Part shown: one piece after another, positions 43,362 through 52,317 of the stretch
Numbering within the stretch: position 1 is the stretch's first letter
Layout of the letters: each line of letters starts with the position of its first letter
Source: Chitinophagaceae bacterium
Lineage (GTDB): Bacteria; Bacteroidota; Bacteroidia; Chitinophagales; Chitinophagaceae
Direction: 5' to 3'
Length of the DNA: 64,000 nt
Assembly: GCA_025360525.1 (NCBI GenBank)
Contig: JANYCA010000055.1
Coordinates: 1-64,000 of the forward strand
Notes under the pieces: generated by a model
What the model saw: the letters and a program-made list of their open reading frames with translations, nothing else
The model's database searches: none
What the model was told of the DNA's origin: nothing
Made by a program: the position numbers and the translations under genes

Positions 43362-44454
43362 AAGTAACTATAAATGTTTCCATGGTAAGTCCTGGACCAA
43401 ATGCAGCACCAAAAACAATTTGCTTTCTGTCGGTTTCTGATTGTTGCAATTCATCTAAAATCCTTTTTAGCACAAAGAGTATTGTAGGAGAACTCATGTT
43501 GCCAAATTCGTTCAATATGTCGTATGAATTTTGTAGCGTTTCTTTTTCCAGGCCCACACTTGATTGGATGGCCTCCATTATTTTTTTTCCACCGGGATGA
43601 ATACACCAATGGCTAATTTCATCTTTTAATATTCCTGCATTGTCTAAAGCTTTTGTTACAAGATTATTAAAATCTTCCTTTACTAAATCCGGTACATAGC
43701 CCGAAAGTGTCATTAAAAAGCCTTTTGACGAAAGTTGCCAGCTCATATCTTTTTTCCCCTTAAATGAAATATCCGAAAAGAAACTTTTGATGGTGAGTCC
43801 ATCCAAAATACTTGACTCATGCTGCACCAACATAGCAGCGCAGCCATCTGCAAACAGTAAAGTTGAAGTGATATTGTCAATAGAGCTTTCCTTTTGAAAA
43901 TGTAGTGTGCAGAATTCCGTGCAAACCACTATTACATTTGCAAGGTTATCCGTTTTACAAATTGCGTCCGCAATTTTTAATCCGTGAATGGCGGCATAGC
44001 ACCCCATAAAATTGATAGAAGTTCTGAAAATGTTAGGAGATAGTTCCATCAACTCAATTATTTCCAGATCAAGGCCCGGGGCACTCATGCCTGTACAACT
44101 TACAGTTATAAGATGGGTAATTTCATTTTTATTTATTTTTCCGTTGATACATTTTTCTATTGTTTCAACAGAAATTGTCGCTGCAGTGTCTGCATACCAT
44201 TGCATTCTTTTTTCAAGATCGGGGAAAGGATCGAGGTTTTTAGTGGGAGCATAAAACTGCCGATCTTCCATTGCTAAACTATAATCTGGGATCACACTAT
44301 ATCTGCTGCTAATACCACTGTGCTTGTACAAAAATTTCAGCTTTCGGCTGTCTGATGCATCGTTACTGTAAATGGTGTCTGCAAACTCCAATATTTCATC
44401 TTGTCGGTGTTTATAAGGAGGAACGCCAGTTGCTATCGAAACTATTTTACTCAA
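43354..44454 (-). CDS. Type III polyketide synthase (chalcone synthase-like)
   Basis: The 366-residue homodimeric ketosynthase condenses malonyl-CoA onto an acyl-CoA starter. The catalytic triad is visible: Cys152 in NFMGCYAA, His286 in CIHPGGK and Asn319 in FGNMSSP. The start codon is TTG, and the TTGA sequence overlaps the UbiA stop by four bases. Length is normal. Members of this family in bacteria make alkylresorcinols, alkylpyrones or THN. The long-chain versus aromatic starter preference cannot be read by eye. Confidence 0.93.
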   Translation of the reverse strand: MSKIVSIATGVPPYKHRQDEILEFADTIYSNDASDSRKLKFLYKHSGISSRYSVIPDYSLAMEDRQFYAPTKNLDPFPDLEKRMQWYADTAATISVETIEKCINGKINKNEITHLITVSCTGMSAPGLDLEIIELMELSPNIFRTSINFMGCYAAIHGLKIADAICKTDNLANVIVVCTEFCTLHFQKESSIDNITSTLLFADGCAAMLVQHESSILDGLTIKSFFSDISFKGKKDMSWQLSSKGFLMTLSGYVPDLVKEDFNNLVTKALDNAGILKDEISHWCIHPGGKKIMEAIQSSVGLEKETLQNSYDILNEFGNMSSPTILFVLKRILDELQQSETDRKQIVFGAAFGPGLTMETFIVTYG

Positions 44455-45311
44455 AGTTTTTCAATTAAAAATAAAGTGATGAATGCGGCATTACTACAAA
44501 TGGATGCAATTAAATTCATGCGCATTGTATTTACAAAATTGGCTGCATTATGTTTAAATAATACCTCCCTGAACCACCAGAAAAAATATACGAGAACAGG
44601 TATAAAAAAGATTTGAATGATAAAAAAGGGTTTTTGCTGATTGGAGGATATTAGCTGATAGCCCAACGTAATAACTGCTACAGCATAAATCAGCGCTGTA
44701 AAGATAAATGTTCCTTTGTAGCCTAACATCATACTCAGCGTAGTAACCCCATCTTTTTTATCTTGCTGATGTTGATATATTTGAGTTAGCGGATAAAACC
44801 CTCCGATTAATAATGATGCAGCCAACATACCTGGCCAGGGAACTTTCAGCATTTTTTCCAAACTACAACCATGCATCACCAAAAAGAACGTAACAGCACC
44901 TTGAAAAAAAACTACTGTAAAGTAACCTAAGACAGGAAACTTTTTTAGTCTAATACCCCGATAACTATATGCCCTTGAAAAAATTATGTAAAGAATAATC
45001 CCAGTTGCAAAATAAACACTTATCCTAAAACTCAACATAATTGCCAACAAATCGAGTGCCAATGATACGTTGAATAATTGTCGTGTAGGTTCCATTGGAT
45101 TTTTTATTCCACCTACACTTTCAGTGTCTCGGTCCATATAACTATTGTAACCGTTACTGGCAGGATAAACCAGTAAATGCAAAATAAAGAACACCAGTAT
45201 TGCATCTAAAATATTGATTCGATTGGTCTGGCTTAAAGCATACCAATAAACAGGCATCAAAAAAAAAGAGAAATGAATCCTTAATAATTGTATGGTAGAT
45301 GAACGTAGCAA
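44451..45311 (-). CDS. UbiA-superfamily prenyltransferase of the type III PKS operon
   Basis: The 286-residue membrane protein has about 8 hydrophobic segments. The two Asp-rich prenyl-diphosphate motifs of the UbiA family are present in variant form: N53-to-D62 (NGYNSYMDRD) and D184-D187 (QQDKKDG). It probably attaches an isoprenoid to the polyketide ring. The apparent start at 45311 is TTG; no ATG precedes the first membrane segment in frame, so the true start may shift by a few codons. It is the first gene of the operon. Confidence 0.88.
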   Translation of the reverse strand: MLRSSTIQLLRIHFSFFLMPVYWYALSQTNRINILDAILVFFILHLLVYPASNGYNSYMDRDTESVGGIKNPMEPTRQLFNVSLALDLLAIMLSFRISVYFATGIILYIIFSRAYSYRGIRLKKFPVLGYFTVVFFQGAVTFFLVMHGCSLEKMLKVPWPGMLAASLLIGGFYPLTQIYQHQQDKKDGVTTLSMMLGYKGTFIFTALIYAVAVITLGYQLISSNQQKPFFIIQIFFIPVLVYFFWWFREVLFKHNAANFVNTMRMNLIASICSNAAFITLFLIEKL

Positions 45312-45512
45312 AAAATAAAATCTGTATGTAATTTAAGATACTTATGTGAAGTATGAGGATTATTGTAAAATGTAGCAGCAAAATGGATAGGATGTACCTC
45401 CTTTATTCTGTTCTGCTTTGTTTATAGAAATTTTTTCTGTATGCAGAATTCCTTAACGGTGGTTAAATAGATAGAGATAAGATAAGATAAAAAGAAAGGG
45501 GCATTAAAATTT

Positions 45513-45956
45513 TTAAAGTGGTTTTTTCTTGCCCAATACTTCCACTTTTACCCTTGTTAACCCAGATGATACGAACCCCATTTTTTTGGCTGCTGCACTT
45601 GTAAGATCAACAATTCTTTTCATGGAAGGGTGAAGACGATCGTTAACTTTTACGATCGCAAACCGATCGTTCCGCAGATTGGTAACTTTAACCCAAGTGC
45701 CTATTGCCAATACATTGCAAGCACAAGTCATTTTTTTTTGCGAAAATATTTCGCCGCTTGCCGTTCTACGCCCATTAAATTTGTTTGAGTAAAAACTCGC
45801 CTGCCCATAGAATGTCTTTTTTACGTTGCTCCTGGTTGAATTAGCTGTTTTCTTTACTTCTTTCTGTGCTGACATTGGTATAGTAACCAGAAAGAAAAAG
45901 ATTAAAAACGTAATAAAAGACTTAAAAAAAATACGAGGTATGTAAATTATTTTCAT
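45513..45956 (-). CDS. RlpA-like septal ring lytic transglycosylase family protein
   Basis: The 147-residue protein has a signal peptide (cleavage near MSAQ) and a double-psi beta-barrel domain: GQASFYSNKFNGRRTASGE, TCACNVLAIGTWVKVTN and VKVNDRLHP. RlpA proteins act on peptidoglycan at the septum. There is no SPOR domain, so it is the short form. It lies 18 bases after the L,D-transpeptidase gene, in one transcription unit of envelope enzymes. Confidence 0.9.
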   Translation of the reverse strand: MKIIYIPRIFFKSFITFLIFFFLVTIPMSAQKEVKKTANSTRSNVKKTFYGQASFYSNKFNGRRTASGEIFSQKKMTCACNVLAIGTWVKVTNLRNDRFAIVKVNDRLHPSMKRIVDLTSAAAKKMGFVSSGLTRVKVEVLGKKKPL

Positions 45957-45974
45957 GCGGAAGCTATTACCAGG

Positions 45975-47678
45975 TTATTTATCATTAAAATATTTTTCCC
46001 TCAATTCTTTGTCGTCTCCATAAATATCTTCATAAAATTTGATTTTCCCATCTTTTGCCTCACAACTGTAATAAGTGATGAATATCCGCAGTTTATTTTT
46101 TACGTTAATACGCTGATGTTTTTTAGTAGAAATCCAGCTAAATATTGAATCTGTGTTGTACAGCAGTTGATCACCTGGCTTAAGATTAGCACTATCATTT
46201 TCCGCAATGAAAGCAGCTAGTTTCTGCCATTCTTGAACCCTAACACAACCGTGGCTGAAGGCTCGTTTTGAGTTTTTGAAAAGATAGCGTTGATTTGTGT
46301 CGTGGAGATATACTGCAAACGGATTATTGAAGTTAAATTTAATTACGCCCAATGCATTGTCATCACCGCTGTTCTGCATTACTTTAAACGGAATCCCCTT
46401 AGTGTATTTACTCCACTTAATTTTTATAGGATCAACATCCACACCATTTATTGTCACTAGCTTTAAACCAATTTTTGCAAGATAGTTGGGGTTCGTTTTA
46501 AGTTTGGGTAAATATTGTTTAGCAATAATGCTAGTAGGTACGGTCCAGGTAGGATAAGTTACCATATCAGAGATTGAGCTGGTTAGTAAAGGCGTACGTG
46601 TTTCTGGTTTACCGCAAATAATTTTGGAAGAAAAAGCAATTGTATCATGATCCCAAACCTGCAGATAATATCCCGGAAGGTTAACCCATACAAATTTTTC
46701 AGGCATACTGTCGGGTAATAATTTATAACGGTCTAATGTAATTGCAATCCGTTTATATTTTTCAACATCTGTGTTATTTAGTTGCCTAATAAGGGTAGAA
46801 GATATATTTCCATCCTGTTTAACTGCCTTTAATTTTTGAAATTTTCTAACGGCAGCTGATAGCTGCAGTGAATCAGGTAAACTAGTTGTATCACTTATGC
46901 ACTTACTTTCAACCAATCTTTTTTGTATTTTTTTTATAAAAAATAAGGAGTCTTTTGAATTATTCTTTTTAAAAGGATACGGTACATAAGTGTAGATGCG
47001 GTTATCCATACTATCCAAAAATATTTTTATACCTGCTTTTAGCTGCTGGTAGCCTTTATGTGATGGCTCTATTGTGTTTAAGTAATTAGATAATGAGGAT
47101 TGTTTCATCAATAATTGAAAGTTATTAACAAGCCACTTACCTTTTAAACTACTGTCGCTTAGTTCAGGCGAACTATCTTTCATCAGTCGTCCGTATTTTA
47201 AGTCTTTTAGCACACCAACGCAGCAGTCAGTAAAAGCAATATCGGCCTCAGACCACCGAATGGCATTCATTCTTTGTACTGAATCCGTGTTCAGCACCTT
47301 TTTAATATCTTCTAATTTCTTTAAGTTATAATCAGCTGGAAAAAGTCCGTATAATTTTACCTGTGTTAAAAACAACAACAAGGAATCTACCATCGGTACC
47401 AGTTTTTCCTTTTTACTCCAGGTATTGTTGTAATTATTTTGCAAGTAAAAACTATTGGTAATTGATGCAAATTTTAAATGGGTACTGTCGTTTATTTTAC
47501 CGTGGTTAAGCAAAGCATAATCCAAAATTTCATGTATATTTTCCCCTATTTGTTCATCCATTTTTTCAGGATTTGTAACAAAATTTTCCTTACGAGGGCC
47601 CGAGTTGTTATGGCATGAAAAAATAAGGAAGCATAAAATTATTAATCCAATATTGCCAGGATAATTGTGATCTTTCAT
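45975..47678 (-). CDS. L,D-transpeptidase family lipoprotein (YcbB-like)
   Basis: The 567-residue protein has a lipobox (IFSC), an N-terminal scaffold region, a peptidoglycan-binding-like segment (about 245-300) and a YkuD domain (about 330-490). The catalytic Cys is in SHGCVRV. YcbB-type enzymes form 3-3 peptidoglycan cross-links or attach proteins. A basic extension of about 60 residues follows the catalytic domain. Periplasmic. Confidence 0.92.
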   Translation of the reverse strand: MKDHNYPGNIGLIILCFLIFSCHNNSGPRKENFVTNPEKMDEQIGENIHEILDYALLNHGKINDSTHLKFASITNSFYLQNNYNNTWSKKEKLVPMVDSLLLFLTQVKLYGLFPADYNLKKLEDIKKVLNTDSVQRMNAIRWSEADIAFTDCCVGVLKDLKYGRLMKDSSPELSDSSLKGKWLVNNFQLLMKQSSLSNYLNTIEPSHKGYQQLKAGIKIFLDSMDNRIYTYVPYPFKKNNSKDSLFFIKKIQKRLVESKCISDTTSLPDSLQLSAAVRKFQKLKAVKQDGNISSTLIRQLNNTDVEKYKRIAITLDRYKLLPDSMPEKFVWVNLPGYYLQVWDHDTIAFSSKIICGKPETRTPLLTSSISDMVTYPTWTVPTSIIAKQYLPKLKTNPNYLAKIGLKLVTINGVDVDPIKIKWSKYTKGIPFKVMQNSGDDNALGVIKFNFNNPFAVYLHDTNQRYLFKNSKRAFSHGCVRVQEWQKLAAFIAENDSANLKPGDQLLYNTDSIFSWISTKKHQRINVKNKLRIFITYYSCEAKDGKIKFYEDIYGDDKELREKYFNDK

Positions 47679-47755
47679 ATTACGGTAGAAATATTGGTAA
47701 CTTTCAAAAACGAATTCTTGGAATTATTCCAAACTTAAAAAGTTACGTATTCAAT

Positions 47756-48472
47756 ATGTTCAAGTTAATCATTAGTTACTACAACAAAGGAGTTTGTACT
47801 GGAATTTTTTTATTATTGACGCTGTTAACAGCCGGGCAATATGGCAAAAAGCCAAACCAATATGGGTTATATTTAATCACACAAAAGAACGATTACATAG
47901 CTTCTGCAAGCAAACATGGATACGCAATGGTTGATATAAAAAAAATCAATAAAACTATCGTAACTGATTTAAGATATGCAGGTACAAATAATTTTATGCA
48001 TACAAAACTTTATTCTTCGGTACGTACGACATACATGCGTGAAAAAGCGGCCCGACAATTAGATTCAGTACAGCAGGAATTAAATAAGAAAAGGCTTGGC
48101 ATAAAGATATTTGATGCATACAGGCCTTATTCTGTAACAGAAAAAATGTGGCTAATTGTGCAGGATGATCGATATGCAGCAAACCCTAAAAAAGGCAGTG
48201 GCCACAACCGGGGTGCGGCCGTTGATGTTACGCTGGTAGATTTAAAATCAAAAAAAGAACTAGATATGGGAACCGGATTCGACAATTTCAGCGACACAGC
48301 CCATCATGATTTTAAACAATTGCCAGCGTCTGTTTTACAAAACAGGCTAATGTTAAAATCATTAATGGAGCAATTTGGTTTTAAAGCGCTGGATACTGAA
48401 TGGTGGCATTATTCGCTAACCAACGCTAGTGAATATGAATTGCTGGATATTCCTTTTAAAGATTTGAAGTGA
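47756..48472 (+). CDS. M15 D-Ala-D-Ala dipeptidase (VanX/DdpX-like)
   Basis: The 238-residue enzyme has a membrane/signal segment, then the zinc site SGHNRGAAVDV (His and Asp ligands) and EWWHYS (catalytic Glu plus His ligand), as in VanX/DdpX. It splits D-Ala-D-Ala dipeptides in the cell envelope. The gene stands alone here with no vanHA partners, so recycling of wall dipeptides is more likely than vancomycin resistance. It is divergent from the L,D-transpeptidase gene. Confidence 0.9.
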   Translation: MFKLIISYYNKGVCTGIFLLLTLLTAGQYGKKPNQYGLYLITQKNDYIASASKHGYAMVDIKKINKTIVTDLRYAGTNNFMHTKLYSSVRTTYMREKAARQLDSVQQELNKKRLGIKIFDAYRPYSVTEKMWLIVQDDRYAANPKKGSGHNRGAAVDVTLVDLKSKKELDMGTGFDNFSDTAHHDFKQLPASVLQNRLMLKSLMEQFGFKALDTEWWHYSLTNASEYELLDIPFKDLK

Positions 48473-48494
48473 TAAGCTTTGTTGTGGCAATTCA

Positions 48495-49019
48495 TCAATT
48501 TGCTTGCTTCACCTGCAATTCCTCCCAAGGCGTTGTTCCATCTTTCTCCCTGGTAAATTGAAATCCATTGCTGGTTAAAATGACTATTTCGGCGGTAGTA
48601 TAAATAATGTTGCTGTCTACCAAATGTCCCCCAATTGTTTTGCCGGTAGAGTCGCTTATTGCAAGGTGCAGGTGCGATCCATTTACAGAAACAGTTCCGG
48701 TAAGGCTAACAATTTCAAAATAACCAGTGCCTTTTTCATTTGCCTGCTGGTTTGCAAACCGCAAATTGTATTGTGTAAGACTACCTACACAAGTACTCAT
48801 CCAGCCTGCCTGTATTTTATTAGCAACAACATATTTTTGAATTTCTTCTTTTAAAAACTGTCCGGGTTTTAGCCTGAAAGCATGTGTTGTTAATGATTGC
48901 ATTTTCGTTGCCTGATTACATGAGCTGAATAATATAAATGTGATTACTATGGATTTTATTATTAAACTTCTATAAAAATAACAAAGACTGAATTTTAATT
49001 TGTTAAACATTTGTTGCAT
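48495..49019 (-). CDS. PPC-domain protein with lipoprotein-type signal
   Basis: The 174-residue protein has an N-terminal hydrophobic segment ending in LFSSC, which resembles a lipobox, then a PPC/DUF296 domain (about 45-170) with RLKPGQFLKEEIQKYV, GSLTQYNLRF and GSHLHLAISDSTGKTIGGHL. PPC domains are usually cytoplasmic DNA-binding trimers with metal-binding His residues; here export is predicted, so DNA binding is doubtful. An alternative start at residue 4 would not remove the signal. Confidence 0.85.
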   Translation of the reverse strand: MQQMFNKLKFSLCYFYRSLIIKSIVITFILFSSCNQATKMQSLTTHAFRLKPGQFLKEEIQKYVVANKIQAGWMSTCVGSLTQYNLRFANQQANEKGTGYFEIVSLTGTVSVNGSHLHLAISDSTGKTIGGHLVDSNIIYTTAEIVILTSNGFQFTREKDGTTPWEELQVKQAN

Positions 49020-49076
49020 AAAATTGTTTCTCGTACTAAGCCAGCCAATTTTGCGTACCTATATAAAAAAATAGAA

Positions 49077-49733
49077 ATGAAAATAATTTTGTTATCACTT
49101 ACAACTCTTTTTAGTCTGTTTTCATGCGCTGAAAAAAAAGCGACATTAAACATAAATAACAGCACTGACGACCTAAGTAGCTATACAGGAAAAAAAGATA
49201 CTGCAACCTTTGGCACCGGTTGTTTTTGGTGTACAGAAGCCATTTTTCAACAACTAAACGGCGTATTAAAAGTTACCAGTGGTTATAGCGGTGGACATGC
49301 AATAAATCCTACTTATAAGGAGGTCTGCAACGGCACTACGGGTCATGCTGAATGTTTAAATATTATTTATGATCCAACCGTTATTACATTTGATGAGTCG
49401 CTGGAAGCGTTTTGGCAAGCCCATGACCCAACTACTCTTAACAGGCAGGGCAACGATGTAGGAACACAATATCGCAGCGTGGTATTTTATCACAATGAGG
49501 AGCAAAAAACCAAGACAGAAAAGTATAAAATTGAATTGACTAAAAGCGGTGCATGGAGTAACCCGGTTGTTACCACGTTAGAGCCGTTTGTAAAATTTTA
49601 TCCGGCAGAGGATTACCATCAAAACTATTATAACAATAATAAAGGTGAAGGCTATTGCCAGTTTGTGATAGCGCCAAAACTGGAAAAATTTGAAAAGGTT
49701 TTCAAAAACAAGCTTAAGAAACAGGCTCATTAA
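49077..49733 (+). CDS. msrA: Peptide methionine sulfoxide reductase A, exported lipoprotein
   Basis: I chose the ATG at 49077, which gives a lipoprotein signal (lipobox LFSC); an upstream frame to 49011 would bury it. The protein is 218 residues. The active site GCFWCTEAIFQ, the HDPTTLNRQGNDVGTQYRS signature and a C-terminal resolving Cys in GEGYCQF are present. It repairs oxidised methionine in envelope proteins, presumably with reducing power from a periplasmic thiol donor. It is divergent from the PPC gene and ends 4 bases into the RES gene. Confidence 0.93.
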   Translation: MKIILLSLTTLFSLFSCAEKKATLNINNSTDDLSSYTGKKDTATFGTGCFWCTEAIFQQLNGVLKVTSGYSGGHAINPTYKEVCNGTTGHAECLNIIYDPTVITFDESLEAFWQAHDPTTLNRQGNDVGTQYRSVVFYHNEEQKTKTEKYKIELTKSGAWSNPVVTTLEPFVKFYPAEDYHQNYYNNNKGEGYCQFVIAPKLEKFEKVFKNKLKKQAH

Positions 49734-50173
49734 AATCGGGCATCAAATGAAAAATCCTCAACATCTGCCAGTTTAATTTTTTTAAATTGGTTATGTTGAG
49801 GATTTATCAAATAATTAAATTCCTCATCAATAATTACTGACGGTACTTTTAGTACAGCAGTAATTCCTTCTTTTAGCCATTGGTTTCCCATTTGCTGGCA
49901 ATAAGAATAATTGGTAAGACTTTTCCAGTCTTTATGCAGGCTGGCTTTTTTTATTTCCTGTATATTTAAGTTGGCAGGTATCTCAATCAACATAACTTTA
50001 TAAACCCTGCCGCTCATTTCTCCACTTCTGTGAACGACGTTCTCCAAACAGGCTAAAGCCCTGCTGCCGGCAGTATAAATCATAAAACTTCCCCTGTTAT
50101 TCCATCTTGCCGAGTTTCCACTGGCCTGTAAGTTTCTGCACCATTTATCTGTGGTAATCCTATATACTATCAT
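49730..50173 (-). CDS. RES-domain toxin (NAD+-degrading)
   Basis: The 147-residue protein has the RES pattern: YRITTDKW at the start, GNSARWNNRG (Arg), SRALACLENVVH (Glu) and a Ser in VPSVIIDEEFNYLINP. RES toxins such as MbcT degrade NAD+. It lies 5 bases after its predicted antitoxin gene. The whole length is normal for the family, so it looks intact. Confidence 0.93.
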   Translation of the reverse strand: MIVYRITTDKWCRNLQASGNSARWNNRGSFMIYTAGSRALACLENVVHRSGEMSGRVYKVMLIEIPANLNIQEIKKASLHKDWKSLTNYSYCQQMGNQWLKEGITAVLKVPSVIIDEEFNYLINPQHNQFKKIKLADVEDFSFDARF

Positions 50174-50178
50174 GGCTA

Positions 50179-50610
50179 TTATGCAAGATCTCCTCTTTCA
50201 ATCCTGATTAATTCGTCCATTACAAAATTGATACCTGAAACAGTGGTTATAATATTTCGGGGGATTTTATTTCCTAAGCCAAAGGCTGGTTTATCGAGCC
50301 ATCGTTTAAAGCTTTCGGTTGTACCAAATACTTCTTCGCCTTTATGAAAAAGTGTTATGGTTTTTATTATGTATTCGCTTTGCAACGGACTAAAGGTTTT
50401 CTTTTCCTTTTGATAACGGGTAACTGTTTTATAGGATAAATCTAATAAGCCAGCTGCAAAATCTTTGTCATATTCAGCAACTTTTACCATATCATTAAAT
50501 GAAGAAGCATACATAACCTGTGGTTCGCTAATAATATTTTGCTGCTCCCCGTCTATATGTGTTTGGTACATTTTATAAACCTTTTTTTGAGTAACCGAAT
50601 TTGTATTCAT
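50179..50610 (-). CDS. Xre/MbcA/ParS-type antitoxin (DUF2384 domain)
   Basis: I chose the ATG at 50610 (143 residues), since the frame can also start at 50646. The C-terminal half shows a helical DUF2384-like region with TKSFKRWLDKPAFGLGNKIPRNIITT, the toxin-binding Xre-MbcA-ParS pattern. The N-terminal half is helical with an Xre-like segment around YKTVTRYQKEKK. It neutralises the adjacent RES toxin and probably autoregulates the operon. Confidence 0.88.
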   Translation of the reverse strand: MNTNSVTQKKVYKMYQTHIDGEQQNIISEPQVMYASSFNDMVKVAEYDKDFAAGLLDLSYKTVTRYQKEKKTFSPLQSEYIIKTITLFHKGEEVFGTTESFKRWLDKPAFGLGNKIPRNIITTVSGINFVMDELIRIERGDLA

Positions 50611-50668
50611 GATTATCAATTTCACGTAAGATAGACATTTTTCCACAAATACAGATATTTTGTCTTAA

Positions 50669-52306
50669 TTATTTTCTTGTTCTTCTTAACTCTAATAGGT
50701 TCAAACTATTGGGATAAAATCCAGTTACATTTGTTTGCACCAGGTGAATGGCCATATCGTACCAAAGCGGTACTATCGGCGCTTCTAAAATAATTATTTT
50801 ATCCAACTTCCTATATAGATCATACCGTATCGAATCGTTTATTTCTGTAAGTGCCAGCTCGTATAATTTATCAAAATCAGCATTCGCAAAACGGGTATAA
50901 TTAGGAGGAGCTGGATTTTTACCGTAAAATACTCCCAGGTAGTTCTCTGCGTCCGGGTAATCTGCAATCCAGCTACCCCTAAAAAACAATGCCTGCGATT
51001 TGGCGGTTTGCTCCAGTAATAAACTTTTTTGGATAGTCTCAACCTGTATTTTTATTCCCAACTGGCTTAGTTCGTTAGCGATGTAACTGCCCAAATCTGC
51101 ATATATCGGAATAGTTAATAGTTTAATGACGGGAAGATTATTTCCACCAGCAAAACCAGCTTCAGCCAATAGCCGTTTTGCTTTTGCAGGATTATAACCA
51201 TATCCAACAACAATACTATCATTAAAAGAAGGTAAACCCTTGGGAACAAATCCACTCTCGGCTGCTGTGCCGATGGAGTTACGCAAAAACAACATCATCT
51301 TTTTTCTGTCAAATCCATAATTTATTGCCTGTCTTATTTTTTGTAACCGAAGTGGAGAGCTTTTTACCAATACACTGTTTGTATCTACCAAAATGCCTAA
51401 GTATTCAACATTTAGGTAGGAATGTTTTTGTAGGGTAATTTTACCTTCCCATTGTGTTTTTACCCCCCCGCTTTTGGTAAGTATTTCATCTTTAAAAGAA
51501 GCTTCAATGTCGTTGATAAAATCCAGGCGCTTTTGCTGAAACTCCAGAAATTCAGTTGCCTTACTATCAAAAAACGATACTTTAATTCCATCCAGGTAGG
51601 GCAATGGTTTACCCTCCGCATCTCGTTCAAAATAATGGTCATTTTTTTTCAGTACCAAAGCATGTCCTTCTTCCCAGGCCATAAATGTAAAAGGCCCGGT
51701 GCCAACGGGATGGCGACGAAACTCTGCTCCATATTTTTCAACTGCTTCCTTTGGAACAATGGAACAATACTGCATACTCAAAATACCAATTATGGGCTGA
51801 AAAGGATTGAGTAAGGTAAGTCGGAACGTAGAGTCATTAATGGCAACAAAGGGTTGCAATGTATCTACCCGCTTATTAAAAATCCAGGCGCCCGGGCTGG
51901 CAGTTGCCTTTTCCATAATTCTTTTAAACGAATAGACTACATCGTCTGCCACCAGCATTCTGCCTTTTCCATTTGCAAATACCGGATCATCCTGAAAAAA
52001 AACATCGGTTCGTAAATGAAAGGTAAATATTGTTCTGTTGTTATTCACCTCCCAGCTTTTAGCAAGTGAAGGCCCTAGCTGCATCATTGAATCCACTTCT
52101 ACCAACGTATTATACAATTGATGCACAGCCCACATAATAGATTGGTTTTTGGCAAATGCCGGATCCAGAGAAGCTATACCCGTTTGTTCATTGTAATGAA
52201 ATATTTTTTTATCCGGATGTTGATGAGATGTACATCCACAAAAAATTAACAATAAAATGAAAGTAAAGGATACTTTTGCTGACTTCAGGACACAATGATT
52301 CTGCAT
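50669..52306 (-). CDS. Family 5 extracellular solute-binding lipoprotein (oligopeptide)
   Basis: I chose the ATG at 52306, which places the hydrophobic segment and lipobox (IFCGC) correctly; the frame can extend to 52351. The protein is about 545 residues. SBP_bac_5 features are visible: LAKSWEVNNN, LLVADDVVYSFKR-like segment near residue 130 and RQAINYGFDRKKM near 340. It binds peptides or related ligands. No ABC permease or ATPase gene adjoins it, so the importer is elsewhere. Its start faces the M1 peptidase gene, 11 bases away. Confidence 0.9.
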   Translation of the reverse strand: MQNHCVLKSAKVSFTFILLLIFCGCTSHQHPDKKIFHYNEQTGIASLDPAFAKNQSIMWAVHQLYNTLVEVDSMMQLGPSLAKSWEVNNNRTIFTFHLRTDVFFQDDPVFANGKGRMLVADDVVYSFKRIMEKATASPGAWIFNKRVDTLQPFVAINDSTFRLTLLNPFQPIIGILSMQYCSIVPKEAVEKYGAEFRRHPVGTGPFTFMAWEEGHALVLKKNDHYFERDAEGKPLPYLDGIKVSFFDSKATEFLEFQQKRLDFINDIEASFKDEILTKSGGVKTQWEGKITLQKHSYLNVEYLGILVDTNSVLVKSSPLRLQKIRQAINYGFDRKKMMLFLRNSIGTAAESGFVPKGLPSFNDSIVVGYGYNPAKAKRLLAEAGFAGGNNLPVIKLLTIPIYADLGSYIANELSQLGIKIQVETIQKSLLLEQTAKSQALFFRGSWIADYPDAENYLGVFYGKNPAPPNYTRFANADFDKLYELALTEINDSIRYDLYRKLDKIIILEAPIVPLWYDMAIHLVQTNVTGFYPNSLNLLELRRTRK

Positions 52307-52317
52307 AAATTTATACA

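Noticed and set aside
47756..48472. VanX-like gene as vancomycin resistance
   Set aside because: No vanH, vanA or vanRS-type genes are nearby; housekeeping D-Ala-D-Ala recycling is the simpler reading.
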